50,501 nt of DNA from an uncultured Gammaproteobacteria bacterium (GCA_913063125.1 CAJXZM010000021.1:1-50501); one strand, 5' to 3'; numbered from the stretch's first letter, positions 16,333 to 24,947 are shown. Program-made: numbers and translations. Notes: generated by a model not told the origin, from the letters alone.

Positions 16333-17931
16333 ATGAACGTGTTTTCCGTGTTTCGCCCTCTTGGGTTGGTCTTTGCGCTAACCAGCTCCATACCCGTAAT
16401 GGCCATACCTCCTGTTTTAGCCCCATCTGATTTAATCAGCTCTGATGTTATTCAACGAGGTTGGAAACCCTCTGTAGAGTTTTCCGGCGCGGGGGACTCA
16501 AAGCATGCGGTTGTAAAAATGCGAGAGATGGCGGCACTTCAAGAGATTGCTTTCAAGAACACGGAGTATCACAAGCAAACGCAAGAATTTATTGATGAGT
16601 TATGGTCGTCCTTAGAAAGCTTTAATCTGAAAAAACTTTATCGGATGTTGCCAGATAAAAATGGTGTTTGGCGACAGCTGACGGTTGTTGGATCGTTAGA
16701 TGGAGATCTTTACCGTTTAGGTCCTGTGCAGACTAACGTTGATAACGATAGCGCTGTAGGAAAAACTAACACCGTCAATCGCTCTGGAGAAATTCAAGCG
16801 TTGGGTGATTTGGTTTCTAATGTAAGGGTGAAAGAACTTTCATCAGACGCCGGTACAAGTTATCTCATTCAAAATAACCTACAGCTAGGCATCGGAGCTT
16901 TTAGCTGGGACGCGGTATTGGGTTCTGGTGAGGAGATGTTAAGGCTCGCAGTGGAAGGTGATGCTCGGTTTGGGCGAAATACCAAAATGCCCTGGGCACA
17001 AGATTATCGAATGAAAGTTCAAGCAATGAACCCGACGCTAGATGAGCAAGATGTAGAAATATTGGCACCGTTGTGGGCGGCATTTCCGGAAAGTTGGAGC
17101 TTATTAACCAAGCTTGGGAGAGTGGACGATGTCGTGGTGGAAGATGACGCGTCTGGTGGTTACCAGCACCTTAAAGCTTCGTTTTCACTTATTCCGGACC
17201 TAATAGAGGCTAATTATCCCGAATTGGCGAGTCATCTAGATGGATTGAACGCATTGGTAAAAGGGTCTGTTGAAATAGAAGATGATAGTGGTCGATTATT
17301 ACGCTTAACGATGGATAGCAACACCTTGTCTGGGACCATTGATGCTTATGTGACTCAAGGTAGGTTGTTGCCAGTGAAGAATGGCCAGGTTGTGACGAAT
17401 GCAACCCCAGTTCTTTTGGGTGACGGTCGTGAGTTTTCAGCCAGAGTGGATAGCACCATGAATATTTTGGGTGTGGTTACGAAAATGAGAGGTATTAAGA
17501 CAAAGATACATTATCAGCCCACAGAGAAGGGTGCTGTCATTGAAACAGCAATGACACAGGTGCCTGAGATCTATGTGGCGGGTGCTGCTTTGGGCTTTAT
17601 GCCAACCGTTCTTATTGATCTATTTCTACCAACGAACATTGATGAGCTTATGAGAGAGTTTATGACAGTGGCGGTTAAAGGGAATGATGGAAAAGGCATT
17701 GTTACTCGTACCGAGTTTTCTCAGTTATCGTTAGGTGAGCTTGCTAAAGTGAATGTTGGAGTGTCGTTTGAAGCGCTGAATAACTTTATGGTGCGTATTG
17801 GAATGGGTATCGTCAGTGACCGAATAATACCGGATAGCGATGTGTCGAAGGATATTCAGCAGCTAATTTTCGATACGGAAGAAGCCTTTTCAAAAGACCT
17901 GGATAGTTTTGAGAAAGTTGCTGTGTTGTGA
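16333..17931 (+). CDS. Exported protein of unknown function
   Basis: 532 residues from the ATG at 16333, which follows AAAGGGATCATT. The N-terminus (MNVFSVFRPLGLVFALTSSI then PVMAIPP) is a signal peptide with probable cleavage after VMA. No lipobox and no later membrane anchor are visible. The mature protein alternates long beta-type stretches with helices (for example LEANYPEL-like and LFLPTNIDELMREFM) and has no motif I recognise. The TTG at 16264 would place 23 extra residues before the signal sequence and is unlikely. A hairpin terminator follows the stop, so it is probably monocistronic. Confidence 0.65.
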   Translation: MNVFSVFRPLGLVFALTSSIPVMAIPPVLAPSDLISSDVIQRGWKPSVEFSGAGDSKHAVVKMREMAALQEIAFKNTEYHKQTQEFIDELWSSLESFNLKKLYRMLPDKNGVWRQLTVVGSLDGDLYRLGPVQTNVDNDSAVGKTNTVNRSGEIQALGDLVSNVRVKELSSDAGTSYLIQNNLQLGIGAFSWDAVLGSGEEMLRLAVEGDARFGRNTKMPWAQDYRMKVQAMNPTLDEQDVEILAPLWAAFPESWSLLTKLGRVDDVVVEDDASGGYQHLKASFSLIPDLIEANYPELASHLDGLNALVKGSVEIEDDSGRLLRLTMDSNTLSGTIDAYVTQGRLLPVKNGQVVTNATPVLLGDGREFSARVDSTMNILGVVTKMRGIKTKIHYQPTEKGAVIETAMTQVPEIYVAGAALGFMPTVLIDLFLPTNIDELMREFMTVAVKGNDGKGIVTRTEFSQLSLGELAKVNVGVSFEALNNFMVRIGMGIVSDRIIPDSDVSKDIQQLIFDTEEAFSKDLDSFEKVAVL

Positions 17932-17983
17932 GGCATACGTAAAATACAGCGTGTGAATATTTAGTCACTGTTCGCGAAGAGGC

Positions 17984-18008
17984 TGGGGCCGTGTTATTAT
18001 TGGCCCCA
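17984..18008 (+). terminator. GC-rich hairpin downstream of the exported-protein gene
   Basis: TGGGGCC (17984-17990) and GGCCCCA (18002-18008) form a 7-bp stem with an 11-nt loop, followed by CCTTT. The U-tract is poor, so termination may be partial. Confidence 0.5.
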
Positions 18009-18067
18009 CCTTTGGCGCTTTTGATAAGCAATATTTACCGCATTGATTTTAGAGGCTGTTTGTTTTT

Positions 18068-18727
18068 ATGCCGTACACAGTATTTGATACCCCTATAGTA
18101 GTTCATATTTTTCGTTTGATCAGCCGTATTACTTTCTTACTGATGGGTTGGAAGGTCGAAGGCAGCGCTCCTGCGGGGGAAAAGTCCGTAATGATTGCGG
18201 TTCCCCATACCAGTAACTGGGATTTTCTGTTTATGGTAATGGTGTCATTTCAGTTACACCAAAAGATCTACTGGATGGGTAAGGACACATTATTTAAGGG
18301 GTGGAAAGGCCCTGTACTCAAGTGGTTTGGCGGTGTGCCCGTTAATCGCCGCAGCCGTAATAATTTAGTGGATCAAATGATCGAAACGATCAACGACAGT
18401 TCTTCTATTATTTTGACAATACCGCCGGAAGGAACTCGAGGTCATGTGACGGAATGGAAATCAGGTTTTTATCATATTGCGGTTGGTGCTAATGTGCCAA
18501 TAGAGTGTAGTTTTTTGGATTACGGACGCAAAAGGGGGGGGGTTGGTCTGTCCCTTATGCCTACTGGGGATATTGATAAAGATCTTGAAGAGATAAAGTC
18601 TTTTTATAAGGGAATGACGGGTAAGCGTCCAGAATACTTTTCTATCGATTATATTCGGACTAAAAAAGCTGATGATGCAAAGGATGATGGGGCAGAGGGA
18701 GAGTCTTCAGAAGTAGCCGACAAATAA
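18068..18727 (+). CDS. PlsC-like 1-acyl-glycerol-phosphate acyltransferase family protein
   Basis: 219 residues. The acyltransferase motif I HxxxxD is seen as AVPHTSNWDFLF and the later PPEGTRG corresponds to motif III; VPVNRRSRNN lies between them at the motif II region. One or two hydrophobic segments near the N-terminus fit a membrane-associated enzyme. Family members transfer acyl chains to lysophosphatidic acid or related lysolipids, but the short form (about 220 aa) has several possible acceptors. The adjacent FabR-like repressor and the two patatin lipases in the window make a lipid role coherent. A 10-bp hairpin overlaps its stop codon. Confidence 0.8.
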   Translation: MPYTVFDTPIVVHIFRLISRITFLLMGWKVEGSAPAGEKSVMIAVPHTSNWDFLFMVMVSFQLHQKIYWMGKDTLFKGWKGPVLKWFGGVPVNRRSRNNLVDQMIETINDSSSIILTIPPEGTRGHVTEWKSGFYHIAVGANVPIECSFLDYGRKRGGVGLSLMPTGDIDKDLEEIKSFYKGMTGKRPEYFSIDYIRTKKADDAKDDGAEGESSEVADK

Positions 18728-18740
18728 TGTTCGGCTACTT
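18711..18740. terminator. 10-bp perfect hairpin overlapping the acyltransferase stop codon
   Basis: AAGTAGCCGA (18711-18720) and TCGGCTACTT (18731-18740) are exact complements around a 10-nt loop that contains the stop codon. The left arm encodes the last residues of the acyltransferase. There is no T-run directly after, so it may be a 3'-end stabiliser or bidirectional terminator. Confidence 0.55.
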
Positions 18741-18819
18741 GATATTTGGTGCAGGACACAAAAGACTTTTTAATTAGACGTTCAATAATATCTTAAAACC
18801 CATCTAAGCTAAGTATGGA

Positions 18820-19434
18820 TTATGCTTTCCACTCTGCCGCGCCAAGGAAGATGACGCGGCATTGTGCTTCTAATAACGCTAAACGTTCGGTTCTTAGAAC
18901 AGGGTTGTCAGTAAGGTCAAGTAGGTCTGTCGCGCTATAGGCCAACGTACCAACAATCAAGTCTGCAACCATTTTGAGTTGAGCGCTGTTTAGCGTGGGG
19001 AATGATTGTTGTTGTGAAAGGTCATTTACAATTTCTAGAGCAAATACATTCAGTTCATTACGTATAGCGTTTCGTATTGAAGGTGTCCCCCCAGAGCGGC
19101 CTTGTGTCATAAAAACAAATAGCTCTCGGTGGCTGCTAAGGTGTTCATCAAAAATACGGATAGAGTGATTAATTAATTGGGTAGAGTTTTCACTTTGTTC
19201 CCGAGCACTACGAATAAGTTGGCGCAAGCAAGTGCTCAGTTCATCGACTAAATTAAGGCCAAGCTCATTCGTGTCTTTAAAGTGACGATAAAACGCAGTA
19301 GGAACAATGCCTGCGTGTTTTGCAATTTCCCTAATGCTGATAGTGGCGAAATTTCCACCTTCTTCAACTAATTGCAGGGCGGCATTAATTAATGCGCTGC
19401 GAGTCAGGGCTTTTTTCTCTTTACGGATACTCAT
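18820..19434 (-). CDS. TetR-family repressor, FabR-like (unsaturated fatty acid synthesis)
   Basis: 204 residues from the ATG at 19434. The N-terminal helix-turn-helix (ISIREIAKHAGIVPTAFYRH followed by FKDTNELGLNLVDE) closely parallels E. coli FabR, as does the next segment LRQLIRSAREQ. FabR represses fabA/fabB-type genes in response to the unsaturated/saturated acyl-thioester ratio. A longer frame from 19521 would start inside the palindrome at 19507-19520, which supports the shorter start. The operator upstream suggests autoregulation. DesT-like regulators are the alternative, but the operator core favours FabR. Confidence 0.75.
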   Translation of the reverse strand: MSIRKEKKALTRSALINAALQLVEEGGNFATISIREIAKHAGIVPTAFYRHFKDTNELGLNLVDELSTCLRQLIRSAREQSENSTQLINHSIRIFDEHLSSHRELFVFMTQGRSGGTPSIRNAIRNELNVFALEIVNDLSQQQSFPTLNSAQLKMVADLIVGTLAYSATDLLDLTDNPVLRTERLALLEAQCRVIFLGAAEWKA

Positions 19435-19506
19435 TTGCGATTCACTGCACTTTTCAGGTTTCAGGGTTACAGATGGCTTGTAACGCGATGAAAAGAGCGT
19501 TAACTG

Positions 19507-19520
19507 TGTACAAGTGTACA
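19507..19520. promoter_or_regulatory. FabR-type operator upstream of the regulator gene
   Basis: TGTACAAGTGTACA is a palindrome with arms TGTACA and a 2-bp centre. Its core GTACA-N2-TGTAC matches the FabR site as I remember it from E. coli fabB. It lies 73-86 bp upstream of the regulator start codon, so autorepression is likely. Confidence 0.6.
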
Positions 19521-19756
19521 TTTAATTCCATTTTATTGGTATTTCTAATCGATAAAAAATAGTTTCATTATGTGAATTAACGAAATTAACTTAGGTTTAG
19601 TGTCTGGCTGTATCGATTTTTTTGATGCTGTAATAATATAATCTATTGTTTTATAAGGGTTATTTTGTATTTTGCATCGAGGTGTTGACTTTGGTTGTGC
19701 TTAAGTACAATATTCGGTGCACACGCAGACACTTTTTAATTCCTTGGGGAAACAAT

Positions 19757-20080
19757 ATGAGCGTATTTCACAAAGCAGATTTTTATAAGGATATGGTACA
19801 AATAGGTCTTAGCCGAGGAGTTGATGTTGTTGAGAAGGTGCATCTTACCATCTCGGATTTTGTATTAAGTCGGGGGGAGATTAGCGATGTATTAAAGGGA
19901 GAGGTTAAAGCCGTCCGTGACGAACATAATCGACATGTGTCAGACAGTTATCAGTTGGTGAGAGACTTGAATCAACATATTGGTTCGTCAATATCGTCTT
20001 TGATTGGTTCGTTGGAGCAAAGCAAATCTGTTGTGGCGATGGTTGATGAGATGTATGGTAGTAATAAATCACAAGGGTGA
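19757..20080 (+). CDS. Small helical protein, paralogue 1
   Basis: 107 residues from the ATG at 19757, preceded by TTGGGGAAACAAT. It is entirely polar and helical, with no signal peptide or membrane segment. The segment KDMVQIGLSRGVDVVEKVHLTI aligns with KDMVQEAVDKGATTVEDVHRTI of the next gene, and a second shared block contains SDSYQLVRDLNQHIG against GTIYDAIRRINGQVG. I do not know a function; phasin-like or surface-binding helical proteins are possible. It is divergent from the FabR-like gene and 13 bp ahead of its paralogue, so the two are co-transcribed with riboflavin synthase likely following. Confidence 0.7.
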   Translation: MSVFHKADFYKDMVQIGLSRGVDVVEKVHLTISDFVLSRGEISDVLKGEVKAVRDEHNRHVSDSYQLVRDLNQHIGSSISSLIGSLEQSKSVVAMVDEMYGSNKSQG

Positions 20081-20093
20081 GTAGGGGATTGTT

Positions 20094-20408
20094 ATGGGTG
20101 TGTTAAACAAGTTAGAGCTTCTTAAAGACATGGTTCAAGAAGCGGTTGATAAAGGTGCAACAACCGTCGAAGACGTGCATCGCACAATTGCAGAAGTGCC
20201 CATTGAACAACTAGAACGTTCAGGGTTGCTCGATGCAGATGAAGCGCAAGAAAAGAAAGAGCTACATCACCGCACCGTTGGTACGATCTATGATGCGATT
20301 CGACGCATTAATGGTCAAGTAGGTGAGATGGCTTCTGAGCTTTTTGAAGCAGTAGAAAACGGTAAGACCGCCTCTGATAGAATGGATGAAAAAGATAGCG
20401 AAGGGTAA
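20094..20408 (+). CDS. Small helical protein, paralogue 2
   Basis: 104 residues, ATG with AGGGG upstream. It shares the N-terminal motif KDMVQ..G...VE.VH.TI and the central HR.V..xYD.IR.IN..VG block with the preceding gene, so the two arose by tandem duplication and have diverged strongly. Family proteins of this type are common in gammaproteobacteria and lack a described activity. The FabR-like gene and acyltransferase nearby suggest, but do not show, a link to lipid metabolism. Confidence 0.7.
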   Translation: MGVLNKLELLKDMVQEAVDKGATTVEDVHRTIAEVPIEQLERSGLLDADEAQEKKELHHRTVGTIYDAIRRINGQVGEMASELFEAVENGKTASDRMDEKDSEG

Positions 20409-20419
20409 TATTACGATTT

Positions 20420-21064
20420 ATGTATACTGGAATTGTTCAGGCGTCATGCCCGCTGCACCATGTAGAGCGTAAGGAAGGGTTGCATACGCTTACGGTAGTA
20501 TTGCCAGAAGCGTTGTTAGGCGCATTAGTGATTGGTGCCAGCGTGGGAATGGACGGTGTTTGCCTGACGGTCACTCACATCGATGGGGCTCTGGTATCAT
20601 TTGATGTAATGCAACAAACGCTCGACGTAACAACGCTTGGCGCGTTACTAGGGGGCAATATAGTGAATATCGAGCGCTCCGCTAAGCAGGGGGTGGAGGT
20701 CGGTGGACATATCCTGTCGGGTCATATTGATGGTACTGCAGAGATTATTTCTATTGAAAACCCTGAGAATAACCATGTGATCACCTATCGTGTTGATTCC
20801 TCTTTTATGCCGTATATTTTTGGTAAAGGTTTTGTTGGTTTAAATGGTTGCAGTTTAACGGTTGCATCTATTGATAAAGCGGCATCGACATTTTCGGTGT
20901 GTTTAATTCCAGAAACATTACGTATTACAACACACGGGGGAAAAAAGGTAGGAGATCGGATCAATGTCGAAATTGACCGTCAGACGCAGGTGATTGTTGA
21001 TACGGTCAAAGCGTTCTTATCGGAGAACCTTCAAGGGTTGATATCAGGAGATATAACGGTTTAG
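20420..21064 (+). CDS. ribC: Riboflavin synthase (alpha subunit)
   Basis: 214 residues with two lumazine-binding repeats. The N-terminus MYTGIVQA, the first repeat block GVCLTVTHIDGALVSFDVM, VGGHILSGHIDGTAEI, and the second repeat NGCSLTVASIDK..FSVCLIPETL are characteristic. It dismutates two 6,7-dimethyl-8-ribityllumazine molecules into riboflavin, the last step of the pathway. Length matches E. coli RibC (called RibE in other naming schemes). It is not in a rib operon here; it sits 11 bp after a small helical protein gene and no FMN riboswitch is seen. A lumazine-binding (LumP-like) non-catalytic homologue is possible but less likely given the intact second repeat. Confidence 0.9.
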   Translation: MYTGIVQASCPLHHVERKEGLHTLTVVLPEALLGALVIGASVGMDGVCLTVTHIDGALVSFDVMQQTLDVTTLGALLGGNIVNIERSAKQGVEVGGHILSGHIDGTAEIISIENPENNHVITYRVDSSFMPYIFGKGFVGLNGCSLTVASIDKAASTFSVCLIPETLRITTHGGKKVGDRINVEIDRQTQVIVDTVKAFLSENLQGLISGDITV

Positions 21065-21073
21065 CGATTCAAC

Positions 21074-21100
21074 TCATGCTATAAAGTTCATGCTATAAAA
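21074..21100 (+). repeat. Tandem 14-bp duplication after the riboflavin synthase gene
   Basis: TCATGCTATAAAG is repeated as TCATGCTATAAAA directly after the stop region. It lies between convergent genes. Confidence 0.7.
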
Positions 21101-21102
21101 CG

Positions 21103-21564
21103 TTACGCTACATGGCTTGAATCGTTCCGTGTTGTTTTCTCAATGTATAGAAAAATTTGTTTTTGAATATTTTCCCCTGTTGGCTCGTGTACATTATCTC
21201 TGCATTTCTCAGGGTATTGCTCTGTTTGGGAATCAAACGCCATCCAATCAATGTGTGGCCAATTTCGAGAACGAAGAAATGCCATTATTTCAATGTAACG
21301 TTGATGGGCGGGAGCATAATAGAGGCCGTTGTCCAAAATAGTGGTATGTCCTAAGTAATGATCGTTAAACATATAGCTGAAACGTTCATTTGAGTCCTCG
21401 CAGAGTATTGGTGATGTGAGGACAATCCCCATGTTTTCCATCGAGTCTGAATGAGCAAGCGCCGCCAAGCTATTAATCATCTCCCGTTGCTTGGCTACAG
21501 GGCTGCCGTCCACGGTTTCTATGGGTAAACATACTACGAGTTGGGGAGGGGTTAGGGTGTTCAT
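21103..21564 (-). CDS. Hypothetical cytosolic protein
   Basis: 153 residues from the ATG at 21564, which has GAGAG about nine bases upstream. A TTG at 21594 would add ten residues. The sequence starts MNTLTPPQLVVCLPIETVD, has a YLGHTTILDNGLYYAP block in the middle and a WPHIDWMAFDSQ block, and ends with a charged tail. No signal peptide, membrane segment, cofactor motif or catalytic signature is recognised. It is convergent with riboflavin synthase and divergent from the truncated haemoglobin gene. Confidence 0.6.
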   Translation of the reverse strand: MNTLTPPQLVVCLPIETVDGSPVAKQREMINSLAALAHSDSMENMGIVLTSPILCEDSNERFSYMFNDHYLGHTTILDNGLYYAPAHQRYIEIMAFLRSRNWPHIDWMAFDSQTEQYPEKCRDNVHEPTGENIQKQIFLYIEKTTRNDSSHVA

Positions 21565-21662
21565 TATGATAGCTCTCAGTTCGACCTTTTTCAAAGCGTA
21601 GATTGCTTTGGCAGCTTTTCAAGTGCTCCCGTTGACATTGAATTGACAAGGAGGGGAGAAGA

Positions 21663-22151
21663 GTGGGATCAACGTTACTGCATGTTCATGGTATTATGGG
21701 CAAATCGTTGTGCACCGGAGAATGCCATATTAACATCCTACCTGATCTAGCACTTGATCTAACTCTTGATCTAGATACACCACAGAATATCGACTCTTTT
21801 GTAGCATCGTTTTACGAAAAACTGCTCAAGGATGACATCATGGCACCTATTTTTTTGAGTGATGCCAATATTGATGTGTCAGCGCATTTACCAACCATCA
21901 GTTTATATTGGCAAAAGATGCTGTGGGGTGATCGGCAGTACGACACTAATATGATGAAAAAGCACCGAGCAGTAAATGTAAAAAAACGATTTAAAACAAT
22001 GCACTATCAGCGCTGGATAGGTTATTTTGAGCAAACTGCAAAAGAGTCTTTTGCAGGGGAGTATACAGAAAAGGCTTTACGTATTGCTAATGCGGTTATT
22101 CATAATATGGAAAGCCGAATGGTGGACGCTGGCGCAGTGAATGGATCCTGA
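21663..22151 (+). CDS. Group III truncated haemoglobin-like protein
   Basis: 162 residues. After a 35-residue N-terminal extension comes the 2-over-2 globin pattern FVASFYEKLLKDDIMAPIF, LPTISLYWQKMLWG, then NMMKKHRAVN with the His that aligns with the proximal haem ligand of group III globins, and HYQRWIGYFEQT. Such proteins bind haem and oxygen or nitric oxide. The GTG start has AGGAGGGGAG upstream. The extension carries a DLALDLTLDLDT stretch encoded by a 12-bp tandem triplication. The 3' end overlaps the pseudouridine synthase gene by 11 bp, giving a translationally coupled pair. Confidence 0.75.
   Translation: MGSTLLHVHGIMGKSLCTGECHINILPDLALDLTLDLDTPQNIDSFVASFYEKLLKDDIMAPIFLSDANIDVSAHLPTISLYWQKMLWGDRQYDTNMMKKHRAVNVKKRFKTMHYQRWIGYFEQTAKESFAGEYTEKALRIANAVIHNMESRMVDAGAVNGS
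21743..21778 (+). repeat. Three tandem 12-bp units inside the globin gene
   Basis: TGATCTAGCACT, TGATCTAACTCT and TGATCTAGATAC encode the DL-rich stretch of the N-terminal extension. The unit is in frame, so the protein tolerated it. Confidence 0.7.
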
Positions 22152-23025
22152 GAATGTGTTGAATATGAATGTAGATCATTTTGAGTTACACCTTACAGTA
22201 GAGGAACCGATTCTTGCGTTAACGTTGTTGTCTTCCCATTGCGGATTATCGAAACAACAACTTAAGCTCGCAATGCAAAAAGGGGCCCTGTGGGTAACGT
22301 CAGGTAAGGGGCATACACAGCGATTACGTCGTGCCAAAAAAATGCTCAAATTGGGAGACAGTTTACATTTTTATTTTGATAGGGCTATCAGCGGGAGTGT
22401 GGTGTTACCCTCTGAGCTTGTTGAAGACTTTGGCGATTATAGTGTGTGGAATAAACCCTATGGAGTATATTCACAAGGTTCTAAGTGGGGCGATCATTGC
22501 ACGATTGCTCGCTGGTCAGAACAAAACCTTAAGCCAGAGCGCTCAGCGTTTGTTGTACATCGGCTGGATCGAGCGACAAGTGGCTTGATTTTGTTAGCTC
22601 ACAGTAAACATGCAGCGCAACAGTTGAGTCAGTTATTTGCGGAGCGTTGTTTGGAAAAAGGTTATCGTGCGCTGGTGCATGGTGAGTTTCCTTGTGATAC
22701 ACAAACGGTTAATCAGCCTATTGATGATCGTAGTGCCTGTAGCCACTTTGATATTTTGGGGTATTATTCTGAAGTTGATTTCTCATTGGTGAATGTAAGA
22801 ATTGAAACGGGGCGTAAACACCAAATACGACGGCATCTTGCAGGGTTAGGTTTCCCTATTGTCGGTGATCGACTGCATGGGGTAGAAAGTCAATTAAGTA
22901 CGGGTTTAGATTTACAGTTATGTGCATATCGATTGCATTTTTTGTGTCCACTAACCGGTGAGTCTAGAGCGTTTGAGTTACCGATAGAAAAGCAACCTTG
23001 GCCGGAGTTTATTAATGCAGAATAA
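22141..23025 (+). CDS. RluA-family RNA pseudouridine synthase
   Basis: 294 residues. An S4-like N-terminal region (LKLAMQKGALWVT) is followed by the catalytic domain with YSVWNKPYGVYSQG, the motif HRLDRATSGLILLA (catalytic Asp) and GRKHQIRRHLAGLGFPIVGD. This is the RluA family, which isomerises uridine in 23S rRNA or tRNA. The exact target cannot be told from sequence; RluA-type enzymes near methyltransferases vary. It overlaps both the upstream globin gene (11 bp) and the downstream methyltransferase gene (11 bp), so the three form one transcript. Confidence 0.85.
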   Translation: MDPENVLNMNVDHFELHLTVEEPILALTLLSSHCGLSKQQLKLAMQKGALWVTSGKGHTQRLRRAKKMLKLGDSLHFYFDRAISGSVVLPSELVEDFGDYSVWNKPYGVYSQGSKWGDHCTIARWSEQNLKPERSAFVVHRLDRATSGLILLAHSKHAAQQLSQLFAERCLEKGYRALVHGEFPCDTQTVNQPIDDRSACSHFDILGYYSEVDFSLVNVRIETGRKHQIRRHLAGLGFPIVGDRLHGVESQLSTGLDLQLCAYRLHFLCPLTGESRAFELPIEKQPWPEFINAE

Positions 23026-23647
23026 GCAATCTCAACATGTGATGGATGAGATAGAGCGAGTGACATTGGGGCATTATGGAAGTAATGCGGAGGCATTCTG
23101 GCAAGGTACTCGCGATCATGACGTCAGTCAAAATATCCAGGCGCTTATACAAGCGTTACCAAAGGGTAAAACGTTAGATATTTTAGATTTTGGTTGTGGC
23201 CCAGGGCGAGACCTGTCGACGCTTAAATCCCTTGGCCATCGGCCAACGGGTTTAGATGGTAATGAGACATTTTGTGAAATGGCGGAAAAACACAGTGGTT
23301 GCCCTGTATTACATCAACAATTTTTAAACCTTGATTTAGGGGTGGATTGTTTTGATGGTATTTTTGCTAACGCTTCTATGTTTCATATCCCCAGTCAAGA
23401 ACTTCCCAGAGTGTTAGTCGCGTGCCACCAGGCGCTGCGTGAGGGAGGGGTATTGTTTACATCCAATCCGCGTGGAAATGCAGAGGGTTGGCAGGGTCAG
23501 CGGTATGGGAATTATATGGAATTTGAAGAAAATAAAACCTGCTTAGAGCAAGCAGGTTTTACGCTACTTCATTACTATTATCGTCCAGAAGGAAAGCCAC
23601 GCGATCAACAACCCTGGTTAGCCATGGTGGTTCAAAAAACACGATGA
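23015..23647 (+). CDS. Class I SAM-dependent methyltransferase
   Basis: 210 residues. The Rossmann SAM-binding motif is ILDFGCGPGRDLSTL (residues about 49-63), followed by the acidic PTGLDGNETFCEMA motif II and FDGIFANASMFHIP at motif IV. No substrate-specific domain can be identified; it is of the general UbiE/Methyltransf_11 style. It is coupled by an 11-bp overlap to the pseudouridine synthase gene, but that does not prove an RNA substrate. Confidence 0.8.
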   Translation: MQNKQSQHVMDEIERVTLGHYGSNAEAFWQGTRDHDVSQNIQALIQALPKGKTLDILDFGCGPGRDLSTLKSLGHRPTGLDGNETFCEMAEKHSGCPVLHQQFLNLDLGVDCFDGIFANASMFHIPSQELPRVLVACHQALREGGVLFTSNPRGNAEGWQGQRYGNYMEFEENKTCLEQAGFTLLHYYYRPEGKPRDQQPWLAMVVQKTR

Positions 23648-23694
23648 AGACGACGTAAAAACGAGCTATAAACGGACGATAAAAGAGAGTGAAT

Positions 23695-24093
23695 ATGAAG
23701 GGAAAATGGATTGTTTTGTTAGCGGGAATTATTGGCGCAGGCGCTGTTAATGCAGAGAAACTTCGGTTATCTGAGATAACGGCACCGGCTGAGCTTGAAA
23801 ATATACACGTGACTAAGATTGCTAGTGATAAAAATGCATCAGATTTTGTTATTTTTGTTAAGAAACAGGTTCCGTTGCACAAACATGTTAGCCATTCAGA
23901 ATCGATTTTTGTATTAGAAGGGACGGGTATCTTTCAGCTAGGAGCAAAAACCTTAGCCATTGGGCCGGGTGATTATGTGAAAGTGCCAGCGGGTACCGCA
24001 CATTCACTTAGGGTGACATCAGCGATCCCTTTGAAAGCGCTATCAATTCAAGCTCCTGAGTTCTTTGGAAAGGACCGCGTTAGCGTTAATTAA
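23695..24093 (+). CDS. Exported cupin-domain protein
   Basis: 132 residues. The N-terminus MKGKWIVLLAGIIGAGAVNA is a signal peptide. The mature part has the cupin motif pair, PLHKHVSHSESIFVLEGTG (motif 1 with His and Glu metal ligands) and PAGTAHSLRV (motif 2 with His). This is a single small cupin, likely binding a metal ion in the periplasm; an enzyme activity is not evident. The ATG at 23695 is preferred to a GTG two codons upstream; both share the same AGAGAG ribosome site. Confidence 0.75.
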   Translation: MKGKWIVLLAGIIGAGAVNAEKLRLSEITAPAELENIHVTKIASDKNASDFVIFVKKQVPLHKHVSHSESIFVLEGTGIFQLGAKTLAIGPGDYVKVPAGTAHSLRVTSAIPLKALSIQAPEFFGKDRVSVN

Positions 24094-24126
24094 TGAGCTT
24101 TAATTTTTTGAAACTGACTACACTTT

Positions 24127-24156
24127 AATATAAGAACTTTCATATAAGAGCTTTTA
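24127..24156 (+). repeat. Tandem imperfect 15-bp duplication
   Basis: The unit ATATAAGAACTTT recurs as ATATAAGAGCTTT with a 15-bp offset, between the cupin and SGNH hydrolase genes. Confidence 0.55.
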
Positions 24157-24197
24157 ATACAAAAGTGCAGACGGTTTTAAAAGGAAAATACATAACG

Positions 24198-24947
24198 ATG
24201 AGAGATTTACCCATTGTAGCTGTTTTAGCACCCTTGTTAATCGCCCAGGCGAAAAGGGTGCGAGCTAATATGCCTAAATTGCCAGAAGCCACAGGGAGTC
24301 GAACGGGCCGAGTAGGAAAGGGGCAGCACTTAAAACTGTTAATAATAGGTGATTCAGCTGCTGCAGGGGTTGGCGTTTCTCATCAAGATGCCGCTCTAGG
24401 AGGGCAGATTGTTTCGCACTTGATGGATGAGTTTCATCTCGATTGGGATGTGGTTGCGCAAGCAGGGGCAACCACAGCGAAGGTGCTTGCATGGATACCG
24501 GCAATTGAGCGAAAAAATTATGATGCTATCGTGGTATCCTTGGGTATAAATGATGTAACCGCTGGTGTGACGCGAAAACAATGGATGCGACAGCAGCAGG
24601 TGTTAGTGCAAGAATTAATGACACGCTTTTCAACCAATAAAATCATTATTTCTCAAATTCCCGGATTAGAAAAATTCGAGGTAATACCGCAACCTTTACG
24701 CTGGTGCTTAGGGATGCAATCCTCGCGTTTTAATATGATCGCCAAGTCCACATGGTCGGATCACCCGGTATGTGAATTTATGGAATTGCCCCAGGTTTTT
24801 GACCAAAGTTTAATGGCAGATGATAACTTTCATCCTAGTGAGGATGCGTATCGAATATGGGCTGAAGCGTTCGCACAGTGTATTGTCAGTGGAGAAAAGC
24901 AGCGGGAAGCTTGTCGGTCAAGCCAAAGTAATATGAGTATTTGTTAA
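24198..24947 (+). CDS. SGNH/GDSL hydrolase
   Basis: 249 residues. The four SGNH blocks are visible: GDSAAAG (block I, nucleophile Ser), a Gly in block II, VVSLGINDVT (block III, Asn) and DDNFHPSEDAY (block V, Asp and His). The family includes esterases, thioesterases and acyl-glycan deacylases. The start is weakly hydrophobic (LPIVAVLAPLLIAQ), suggesting membrane association, but it lacks a clean cleavage site. The ATG at 24198 has AAGGA upstream; a GTG at 24165 would add 11 residues. Confidence 0.8.
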   Translation: MRDLPIVAVLAPLLIAQAKRVRANMPKLPEATGSRTGRVGKGQHLKLLIIGDSAAAGVGVSHQDAALGGQIVSHLMDEFHLDWDVVAQAGATTAKVLAWIPAIERKNYDAIVVSLGINDVTAGVTRKQWMRQQQVLVQELMTRFSTNKIIISQIPGLEKFEVIPQPLRWCLGMQSSRFNMIAKSTWSDHPVCEFMELPQVFDQSLMADDNFHPSEDAYRIWAEAFAQCIVSGEKQREACRSSQSNMSIC

